From NCBI GenBank assembly GCA_001460835.1, contig CYKH01000047.1, forward strand, positions 1 to 41,220: a DNA stretch of 41,220 bases, read 5' to 3'. Made by a program: the position numbers and the translations under genes. Origin of the DNA: Bodo saltans. Lineage: Eukaryota; Euglenozoa; Kinetoplastea; Eubodonida; Bodonidae. Under the pieces are notes generated by a model. That model was not told where the DNA came from, did not search any database, and was given only the letters and a program-made list of their open reading frames with translations. Positions 34,962 to 41,220 of this stretch are shown here, piece after piece (position 1 is the first letter of the stretch; every line of letters begins with the position of its first letter).

Positions 34962-37175
34962 ATGCCGCCACCACCCGCCAAAGAGAAGCCGATTATCCTC
35001 CTGGAAAACACCCGTGTTGAGGGTGACTGGGCAACGCTTGATTGGTTAAGTTCCCAAAATGAGAACGCACAATTCGAATCCAGCCACAAGCACCGTCTCC
35101 GCCGCTCGGCCATCGAAGTCTTTAGCGCGCCCGAAGCGTTTGTCTCCGCTGTTGTCGTGGGCCTCACGATGGGCATCATCAGCGTGACTTCTGACGCCTC
35201 CACGCACTTTGTCGCCAGCATTCGCAACGGTATCTGCCTCAACCATTTCTGGCTTCGCAAGGATTTATGCTGCGCTGGTCTTGCAGAGGATTGTGAGGGG
35301 TACTACACGTGGGGTGAGTTCTTTGCAGGCCGCGGAAACCGTGGCGTGTACTACACCGAGTTCTTTTTCTACGTGTTCTTCTCTACAGTGATCTCCACCG
35401 TGGCGTCCTTTGTGTGCAAGTGCTACTCCCCTTACGGCTCGGGTGGCGGTATCATCGAGGTGAAGACAATTGTGTCTGGTCACCACGCTAAGCGCTACCT
35501 CGGCGGCTGGACGGTGATGACGAAGATCTTTGCGTGCTGCCTCAGTACTGGATCAGGCATTCAGGTGGGAAAGGAGGGCCCATTTGTGCACATTGGTGCG
35601 TGCATCGGTGGCCTATGGTCGAATCTCTTCCCCAGCTACCGAAGTGAAGGAAAGAAGAGGGAGCTCATCTGCACAGGATCTGCTGGGGGCGTTGCGGTTG
35701 CGTTTGGTGCTCCTATTGGTGGCGTCATCTTTGCCCTCGAGGAGCTCTCCAGCACGTACAACTTCAAAGTCATTATGGCCTCGCTCATCTGCGGCATGGT
35801 CGGAGTTCTTTTCCAAGGAAAAATGGACATTTGGCAGACTGGGCGCATTGTGCAGTTTTCTGTGAACTACCGCCACGCGTGGCATTTCTTTGAGCTACCG
35901 TTGTTTGGTGCTCTTGGCATCTTCTGCGGTCTGCTCGGCTCCGTGTTTATCAAGTTCAATTTAGCGATCCAGCGGTTCCGCCGTCCCCGCGTGAAGAACT
36001 GGCGTGTGACAGAGGTGTGCATCCTTGGTCTCGTCTCCGCGCTGTTCAATTTCTTCACGCCCTACAGCCGCGGCCCTCTGCTCGACTTGCTGAGTGATCT
36101 CTTCCAGGACTGTGTCCCTAACAGCACGCTGGAGATTTGCCAAGGAGGCCAACTTGCGATTATGGCGAAGTTGATCCTCTGCGCGTTTGTCAAGCTTCCG
36201 CTGTGGGCCTACGCAGTGGGATGCTTCTTACCGTCCGGTGTGCTTGTGCCGTCCCTGACCATCGGTGGCCTCTTTGGCCGCGCGTTTGGTATGTTCCTTT
36301 CGGCCCTCCAGCAAACCTACTCCGACTCGTTCCTTTTCACAGAATGCGTGGACCAATACTTCTGCGTTGCCCCTGGATTGTACGCCATCGTAGGCGCCAG
36401 CGCGATGCTCACTGGCGTGACCCGCATGACGATCTGCTTGGCGGTGATCATGTTCGAGCTAACAGGCAACGTCGATTATTTGGTCCCGGTCATTATTGGT
36501 ATTCTGTTCGCGAAATGGACTTGCGACGCCATCGGCGTTGAGGGTGCGTATGAGATCGCCATCGAGGAGAACAAGCTTCCCTTCCTGGACCCCAAGAAGG
36601 AGTTCAATCACGACTCTATTGCAGAGGACGTGTACAAAGGGAAGGAGTTTATGGTGCTGACCGGAAAGAACTGCACCGTGGCTGGCATCAACGAGCTGCT
36701 TGCCAAGAAGGCAGTGCATGGCTTCCCAGTCTTATCGAATTTAGAAGATAAGGTGCTGCTCGGTTACGTGACTGCTCGTGGTATGGCACAAGCGCTGCAA
36801 AAGGAACACACCACTCGCCTGGGCGGTGTTGACAACGACACTGTTCTACGCTTTTCGAAGATCACCCCCGCCGACCCCCTCGCCCCAGAGGAGGTCAATT
36901 TGAGCCACCTGGTTGACTCCTCCATGCTGCACGTGGAGCCGTCGTGCCCTGTGTCCCGCTTGCTGTATCTCTTCAAGTCCGTTGGCTCCCGTCATATTAT
37001 GGTATCCCAAAGCTCCCACTTTGAGGGCTTTATCTCAAAGAAGGATCTTCTTGCGTTCATGCGTGATGTGGAGCACGAGGAGCATATGGAGGAAAAGGAA
37101 CTGATTGCATTGCGTGCAGCGCAAAAGAAGAGCGCCAAGAAGAAGAGAAGGGGGGCACATCGCCACCATGTCTAG
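34962..37175 (+). CDS. CLC-family chloride/proton exchanger, second paralog
   Basis: 737 residues, co-linear with the first CLC protein over its whole length and clearly its closest relative in this window. It shares GKEGPFVHIGA with Glu205 at the same residue number, FALEELSS, GLYAIVGASAMLTGVTRM, and two C-terminal CBS domains (FMVLTGKNCTVAGINELLAK; LHVEPSCPVSRLLYLFKSVG). The selectivity motif reads GGGIIE, again without Ser and Pro, and differing from the Asn of the first paralog. The C-terminus carries an extra basic tail (KKSAKKKRRGAHRHHV) absent from the first copy, which could alter sorting or binding. The glutamates needed for proton coupling are kept, so exchange is predicted. The pair probably arose by tandem duplication, with the Cwc21-like gene between them marking either a larger duplicated unit or an insertion. 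Confidence 0.95.
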   Translation: MPPPPAKEKPIILLENTRVEGDWATLDWLSSQNENAQFESSHKHRLRRSAIEVFSAPEAFVSAVVVGLTMGIISVTSDASTHFVASIRNGICLNHFWLRKDLCCAGLAEDCEGYYTWGEFFAGRGNRGVYYTEFFFYVFFSTVISTVASFVCKCYSPYGSGGGIIEVKTIVSGHHAKRYLGGWTVMTKIFACCLSTGSGIQVGKEGPFVHIGACIGGLWSNLFPSYRSEGKKRELICTGSAGGVAVAFGAPIGGVIFALEELSSTYNFKVIMASLICGMVGVLFQGKMDIWQTGRIVQFSVNYRHAWHFFELPLFGALGIFCGLLGSVFIKFNLAIQRFRRPRVKNWRVTEVCILGLVSALFNFFTPYSRGPLLDLLSDLFQDCVPNSTLEICQGGQLAIMAKLILCAFVKLPLWAYAVGCFLPSGVLVPSLTIGGLFGRAFGMFLSALQQTYSDSFLFTECVDQYFCVAPGLYAIVGASAMLTGVTRMTICLAVIMFELTGNVDYLVPVIIGILFAKWTCDAIGVEGAYEIAIEENKLPFLDPKKEFNHDSIAEDVYKGKEFMVLTGKNCTVAGINELLAKKAVHGFPVLSNLEDKVLLGYVTARGMAQALQKEHTTRLGGVDNDTVLRFSKITPADPLAPEEVNLSHLVDSSMLHVEPSCPVSRLLYLFKSVGSRHIMVSQSSHFEGFISKKDLLAFMRDVEHEEHMEEKELIALRAAQKKSAKKKRRGAHRHHV

Positions 37176-37829
37176 AGAGTGATGTGTGCATGTTGGTCGC
37201 GATGTTCTACTTCAACGATTTCTCATTTCAGAAGAAAAAGGGGCGACGAGTTCATACACCACAGGCGTTCGTGAGGGAATCAAGACAGGCGTTGACGACA
37301 CGAAAAAAGAACGAAACAAAAATCAAGACATGCACAAAACATTTGCACCATCGTCGCGAACCAAGATCATATTCCCCACCACACGAAAGCAACAAAGAGT
37401 CACAAATTCCACATATACGGAACAAGGATAACTCTTTTCACATTTTTGTGCTGATGGGGCCACTCGCTGGGTGTGACATAACAGGGATGCAAGCATGTGC
37501 GTGTGCGTACTTTTTACACGTCGTTCGTCTTTCAAACTGAAACCTCTGAAAAAATATTCTCGTTCGCTCAGGAGGGACACGTCGACGATTATGGTTGAAC
37601 CATTACTTTTGTTGTTTTCTTTTTCTTTTTGTGGTGTTCGAGTTGTTTTATTTTACTTTTTTGTTACGAGAAGAATTATGTGGTTGGCAATTTGCGGTGT
37701 TTGTTGTTGTCCTTCCTCGTGAAAAGGCAACTCTCGTATGTGTCGTATGGGTAAACTTTGATAGGGACGGTTAATTCACCAATGTTTCTGCTCAACGAAT
37801 CGCATCAACAGCGCAGTTGCTACAAGAAA

Positions 37830-37870
<41 letters not shown>
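37830..37870 (+). repeat. CTTT tetranucleotide microsatellite
   Basis: About ten CTTT units in a row. It continues into CCTTGCTCTTTTCGTTGTAG, so the repeat itself forms most of the polypyrimidine tract of the next gene's acceptor. Confidence 0.9.
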
Positions 37871-37888
37871 TTGCTCTTTTCGTTGTAG
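37830..37888 (+). promoter_or_regulatory. Spliced-leader acceptor of the acylated IQ protein gene, built on the CTTT repeat
   Basis: About 57 bases of almost pure pyrimidine ending in GTTGTAG (AG 37887-37888), 72 bases before ATG 37961. Confidence 0.65.
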
Positions 37889-37960
37889 AAGTGCAGAGAG
37901 GCAGGCGAGCAAATCAAAAAGAAAAGAAAAGAAAAAAGCTCGCACGAAAGAAGTAACCCA

Positions 37961-39751
37961 ATGGGCTCGTGCTGCTCCTGTTGCGCACCGGCGGCGGCAC
38001 AGCGGTATGAGGTGAACGACCTACACGACGAGGCAGAAGAGCAGGCTGCTGTTCAACATGTGCCGGCAGTGGTGCCCCGTGACGTAACACCGCCTAGGCC
38101 AGGAGGCTCCATTGTGCCCCAAAAACTGCTTCAGCGGGATTCACCTGAGGAGGAGCTAGCCGTCGTCGCAGCACCGCCGCCACCACCTGCGACGCCAAGA
38201 CTTGCCAACGAGTACGCTAGGGCAATTGATAAAAAAGAAACGGCGTACCGCGCGAAGATTCTTTCGGAGGAGTTTACAGACAGAAGCGCCTTAGATGTTC
38301 AGCGACGTTGGTGGGGAGACCGCATTCTTGATCTTGCGGCGCAAGAAGACCTGCTAGAAGAACAGAGGAGGCAGCATCAGCAGCTCACTGCTTTGGCATC
38401 CAATGTCGATCGCAGCGGCCGAATTAGCCCCACAGACTTGCGAGCAGCAGTGATGGTTGAGGAGTTTATTATCGCCCCTGCAGCGTTTCAAAGCCGAAAC
38501 ATGTTAGCCGAAAGTGGTACCGGCAGCATGCGACCGCCCTCCGTATCTGATTCATTGACTTTGCGACTTTCGCCGCTGAAAACGCGAAATAGCATCAACG
38601 CTGCTGGTGACGCTGGAGGTCGGATGTTTTCCACTCCTATCGGCGATCCCATCGATGACGTGCTAAGTGCGACGATGGACGACGACGATGCCAGACCTTT
38701 TTACACACCACCTCCAAAGTTAGACTTCCACGCACCTCAATGGGACGACGGGCTGTCCACCAACTCCCCATGGCGTTACGGTGCGTTAAACCCCTTCGAC
38801 CACGGAGTTCGGATGGAGATGGTTCAGTACCTGGCGATGTTCTCTGCATCGCCTCAACGCATGCCGTTCCAGCGCAGCATGATCCGTGAGATCAATCACG
38901 ATCGACCCCACTCCCGCGGCGACGTCGTGCAAGCTGGCGATCCCCTGCTTGGCGTCGTGTTGGACGAAGTAGACGGGCGCGACGTCATTGAGCGGTACCG
39001 TCGCCACGAGGGGTTCGAGGTGGGGTTGCTGGAAGCGCAGGAGCGCGGGATTCGTACCCACATGGAGTACGGCCGCTCTCTCCTGCAGCTGCGTATGGAC
39101 TGCTGGACGCTATGGTTGATTCGGTTCGAGCATCACCAACGTATGGTAATGGAACAGGAGAGGTTCCACGCGGTGCTGAGGTTATGGTCTGGTGCTGACA
39201 AGCGCATTACACTGCGCCGCGCGTATGAAAACCAACTCATCGCTGCCGCAGACAGAGCTGTGAATCGAGGGGTCAGACAAGCGGACGCAGCGACCCTCGC
39301 TTCCGGTCAGCAGCGGAAGGTCGACAAGCTCAAGTGGGACGTAGAAAAATCGCGATTAAAGAAACCGATGATTTCCGCAAAAGAAACGTTCGTGGAGAAG
39401 CTTCGTGCCATCCACGCAGCGGCACCTCACGATGCGACGACGGGTGTCAGCCGTGCACGCCATGCACAGCTCCTATCCATGCACATGCTCGACATCGAAG
39501 AGGAGCGTTGGCGCGATGCGGTGGCACTAGAAGAAAAGAGACGATGGAGCGACATCATCGACCTCATCATTAGTCTCTCTCCATCACTCATCTGCGCCCC
39601 TGATCTGAACAGTATTCTCAGTGCCAAACAGCAAGCCAGGCTGATCGCCGCTCAACTTGAGCTTCAGAAACTGGAGAAGAGACTTGAAGCTGTTTTTTTT
39701 TTGCCAATCATCTACTTCGTCCCAAAACACATTCCTGTCCATCGACGGTGA
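37961..39751 (+). CDS. N-terminally acylated coiled-coil protein, 5' part of a gene split by a frameshift
   Basis: ATG 37961 begins MGSCCSCCAP. Gly2 followed by small residues fits N-myristoylation, and Cys4, 5, 7 and 8 fit palmitoylation. This dual signal sends kinetoplastid proteins to the plasma or flagellar membrane. The rest is a disordered Pro/Ala/Glu region (to about 75) and long charged helices rich in Arg, Glu and Gln (RRWWGDRILDLAAQEDLLEE, EEERWRDAVALEEKRR). The frame ends at TGA 39749-39751 after a T10 run (39693-39702). Beyond the run the peptide becomes hydrophobic and unlike the rest (FFLPIIYFVPKHIPVHRR). Removing one T joins it in frame to the following open frame, giving about 944 residues. 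I therefore regard 37961-40796 as one gene with an indel. A natural truncated product of 596 residues is the alternative. Confidence 0.82.
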   Translation: MGSCCSCCAPAAAQRYEVNDLHDEAEEQAAVQHVPAVVPRDVTPPRPGGSIVPQKLLQRDSPEEELAVVAAPPPPPATPRLANEYARAIDKKETAYRAKILSEEFTDRSALDVQRRWWGDRILDLAAQEDLLEEQRRQHQQLTALASNVDRSGRISPTDLRAAVMVEEFIIAPAAFQSRNMLAESGTGSMRPPSVSDSLTLRLSPLKTRNSINAAGDAGGRMFSTPIGDPIDDVLSATMDDDDARPFYTPPPKLDFHAPQWDDGLSTNSPWRYGALNPFDHGVRMEMVQYLAMFSASPQRMPFQRSMIREINHDRPHSRGDVVQAGDPLLGVVLDEVDGRDVIERYRRHEGFEVGLLEAQERGIRTHMEYGRSLLQLRMDCWTLWLIRFEHHQRMVMEQERFHAVLRLWSGADKRITLRRAYENQLIAAADRAVNRGVRQADAATLASGQQRKVDKLKWDVEKSRLKKPMISAKETFVEKLRAIHAAAPHDATTGVSRARHAQLLSMHMLDIEEERWRDAVALEEKRRWSDIIDLIISLSPSLICAPDLNSILSAKQQARLIAAQLELQKLEKRLEAVFFLPIIYFVPKHIPVHRR

Positions 39752-40796
39752 CGTGTCGCACGCGCATAATCGGCCCACTCAATGGGACATTGACCGTTTT
39801 GCAGCTGAGGTTGCCATTCTCGGCCTCTACGAAGCAAAGCGAAGAAAGACGATGGCGTATCAAGAAACGTTATTCCGTGCAATGGTGCAGGATGTTCATG
39901 ATGAGGAGTTCGAGGTCCATCGAGTGCACGATGAGCGACGCGAGGCGGAACGCGAAGCGCTGGAGGCGATCGCTGCTGCAGAGGCGCATGAGATATTATG
40001 CTACGAGCGTCTTCGTCGTGTTGGCCGGGGCTACTTGTGGCGCCGTCGCATCGGCATCGTCCTTCCAGTCGCCGAGGATGCCAAGTTCCTGGTCGATGAG
40101 CATCATCGGTTCCACAAGCACACCATAGTGATGGAGAACATCATTCGAGGGGACATGCGCCACTACTTCGCGTTGCTCTCTCAGATCTCGTTTCCCCACC
40201 AAGCGCAGTCGATGGTGCAGGACATTGAAATGTACCTGTGGACGACGGACTGCCTGCCGCACGTAGAGAAGCACTGCAGGGAGCAACTAGAAATGGAGTG
40301 GCACCAAGAACTCCTGCGCACCTTGTACGAGCCGTTCCTCGTGGAGAGGGCGCAGGTGGCGTTGATTCCGAAGGCAGTGAGCGAGGGCCGTGTTGCGGCA
40401 GCAAAAAGCATCCAACGAGCCTACCGCAATCACTGTAACATCGTGTGGTTCGCAGAAAACATGAAAGATGCCATGACGCTCGCCAAGGAGAAACGTTTGT
40501 TGCTTCATGCTGAGCGCCGACTGTTGCAAGATCGAGAATCGAACGAGCGAGACGCCATCGTCGCGGACTGGGTAGACACCGATTGGGCCGCCATGCGCCG
40601 AAATGTGTTCGAATCTGCAAGGCAGTGGAACGCGGCGACGGCCATCAACAAAGTTGCACGAGGTTGGTACGTGCGCAACGTCATCATTCCACCGCTGTTG
40701 GTGCTGCACTTGAAGCGACGATTGAAGTCGCTGCGGCAACGCTCCAATTCTCCAACAACAGCAAGGGAGAACGCGAAGATTCGCCCAAAGACATGA
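39657..40796 (+). CDS. 3' part of the acylated protein gene, with IQ motifs
   Basis: This frame is open from 39657 but its first codon is TTG, and it has no ATG or splice acceptor that fits a separate gene. Sense sequence that looks authentic begins immediately after the T10 run (QSSTSSQNTFLSIDGDVSHAH). The composition (Arg/Glu/His-rich helices such as EREALEAIAAAEAHEILCYE) matches the upstream part. IQ-type calmodulin-binding motifs are visible: IQRAYRNH near 40408, INKVARGWYVRN near 40645, and a weaker RRVGRGYLWRRRI near 40015. Calmodulin or centrin binding at a membrane would fit the N-terminal acyl signal. It ends at TGA 40794-40796. A separate gene starting at an internal ATG such as 39852 is possible but less likely. 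Confidence 0.78.
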   Translation: MSFRNWRRDLKLFFFCQSSTSSQNTFLSIDGDVSHAHNRPTQWDIDRFAAEVAILGLYEAKRRKTMAYQETLFRAMVQDVHDEEFEVHRVHDERREAEREALEAIAAAEAHEILCYERLRRVGRGYLWRRRIGIVLPVAEDAKFLVDEHHRFHKHTIVMENIIRGDMRHYFALLSQISFPHQAQSMVQDIEMYLWTTDCLPHVEKHCREQLEMEWHQELLRTLYEPFLVERAQVALIPKAVSEGRVAAAKSIQRAYRNHCNIVWFAENMKDAMTLAKEKRLLLHAERRLLQDRESNERDAIVADWVDTDWAAMRRNVFESARQWNAATAINKVARGWYVRNVIIPPLLVLHLKRRLKSLRQRSNSPTTARENAKIRPKT

Positions 40797-40849
40797 GTGA
40801 GTGAGACTGGAATACAGATAATCGACCTCACGTGTAGATTTGATTGGAT

Positions 40850-40889
40850 ACAATGAGTAAGTGTTTTTTACAATGAGTAAGTGTTTTTT
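40850..40889 (+). repeat. Perfect 20-base tandem duplication
   Basis: ACAATGAGTAAGTGTTTTTT occurs at 40850-40869 and again at 40870-40889. It lies in the spacer between the IQ protein gene and the dehydrogenase gene. Confidence 0.95.
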
Positions 40890-40988
40890 TCCTTGTACAC
40901 TACATTTTGTTTGATCGTTTTCCACCTCGGTTTGTGTGCCTTACTCACTTCAGCAGTGTGTTCCAGCAAGTCTTTTATCTTCGCGTTA

Positions 40989-41020
40989 ATGCTTTTCTCT
41001 CTCGACAGATTGTTTTCCAG
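40989..41020 (+). promoter_or_regulatory. Spliced-leader acceptor for the dehydrogenase gene
   Basis: ATGCTTTTCTCTCTCGACAG then ATTGTTTTCCAG, with AGs at about 41007-41008 and at 41019-41020. The last AG leaves a leader of only 10 bases before ATG 41031. Confidence 0.65.
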
Positions 41021-41030
41021 AAATTCTGCA

Positions 41031-41220
41031 ATGCTCGTTCGCACCGCTCTTATTACCGGCTCCACCAGCGGCATTGGCCTCGAGGTTGCAAAAGAATTCG
41101 TGAAGCGCCGCTACAACGTGATCCTGAACGGCTTCGGTGATAGCGATGCTGCGGTCAAGGAGGTTGCCGCCACTGTTCCCGGCTCTAACGTTTCTTTTGT
41201 CGCCGCGGACCTCTCCAAGG
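41031..41220 (+). CDS. D-3-hydroxybutyrate dehydrogenase-like short-chain dehydrogenase (5' part, runs off the window)
   Basis: 63 residues of a Rossmann-fold short-chain dehydrogenase. The nucleotide-binding motif TGSTSGIG comes near the start (LITGSTSGIGLEVAKEF), followed by VILNGFGDSD and AADLSK. The NGFGD after the second strand is characteristic of bacterial-type 3-hydroxybutyrate dehydrogenase, which oxidises D-3-hydroxybutyrate to acetoacetate with NAD+. The catalytic Ser/Tyr/Lys lie beyond the window, so activity cannot be judged. C-rich codon use in this segment suggests good expression. A typical member is about 255-260 residues. The bacterial-like signature could mean horizontal acquisition, but this fragment is too short to say. 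Confidence 0.88.
   Translation, partial: MLVRTALITGSTSGIGLEVAKEFVKRRYNVILNGFGDSDAAVKEVAATVPGSNVSFVAADLSK

Larger units (their letters stand above)
37176..37960 (+). other. Long intergenic region
   Basis: About 785 bases, the longest gene-free stretch here. It holds several small open frames on both strands (up to 118 codons) but none with convincing composition. The middle (about 37260-37440) is A-rich, and 37600-37700 is T-rich. A CTTT microsatellite and splice acceptor lie at 37830-37888. It could contain a small RNA gene, but I see no recognisable structure. Confidence 0.5.

Noticed and set aside
37184-37540. 118-codon frame after the second CLC gene
   Set aside because: The composition is like the surrounding A-rich spacer, there is no domain, and a competing frame of similar length overlaps it.
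1-41220. CRISPR arrays, insertion sequences, tRNA or rRNA genes
   Set aside because: I saw no spaced identical repeats, transposase motifs or recognisable tRNA/rRNA sequence; only short microsatellites and the duplications listed are present.

Overview
The window reads as nuclear DNA of a kinetoplastid protist, most likely a free-living bodonid such as Bodo saltans. That species name is an inference from gene content and architecture, not from a search. Every supported gene lies on the + strand and has no introns. Most are separated by 145-540 bases, with 786 bases before the acylated protein gene. Most have a polypyrimidine tract ending in AG a short way before the start codon, the classic layout of a polycistronic unit processed by spliced-leader trans-splicing. 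TAA, TAG and TGA all act as stops, so the genetic code is standard. I see no supported minus-strand gene, tRNA, rRNA, CRISPR array or transposon.

Layout. 2-277: 3' end of an unrecognised gene. 393-3236: a CDC48/VCP-like AAA+ ATPase whose first 1.3 kb is a zig-zag of two diverged versions of the same gene. Both versions can be traced as intact 730-residue reading frames. 3381-5866: a P-loop protein with an apparent frameshift near its start. 6286-9858: a USP-type deubiquitinase with two internal repeats. 10129-19224: a 3031-residue HECT ubiquitin ligase with SPRY-like domains and a ZZ finger. 19501-23043: a coiled-coil, low-complexity protein carrying an array of TQT-like motifs. 23306-23719: a small unknown protein. 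23999-24913: a PPIL6-type cyclophilin. 25161-25859: a UBA + CCCH protein. 26016-27836: a CCCH + CUE + DUF1771 + SMR protein resembling the Cue2/N4BP2/NONU-1 no-go-decay nucleases. 28023-28799: an arsenate-reductase/LMW-phosphatase fold with its catalytic Cys replaced by Ser. 28968-30263: a coiled-coil protein. 30415-31126: eEF1A interrupted by a 300-N gap. 31484-33661 and 34962-37175: two paralogous CLC chloride/proton exchangers, with a Cwc21-like splicing factor (34204-34749) between them. 37961-40796: an N-terminally acylated, IQ-motif protein split by a T10 homopolymer frameshift. 41031-end: the start of a D-3-hydroxybutyrate dehydrogenase.

Functional themes. The first half is rich in ubiquitin functions: unfoldase, deubiquitinase, giant ligase, and two proteins joining ubiquitin-binding folds to CCCH zinc fingers. 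The UBA-CCCH / CCCH-CUE-SMR pair is the best candidate for a little-described system, a ubiquitin-guided ribosome-rescue pair in which both genes carry related double CCCH modules. Kinetoplastid gene neighbours are usually not functionally linked, so proximity alone is weak evidence. The assembly itself is imperfect here (N gap, two probable frameshifts, interleaved haplotypes or paralogs), and several oddities may be technical.
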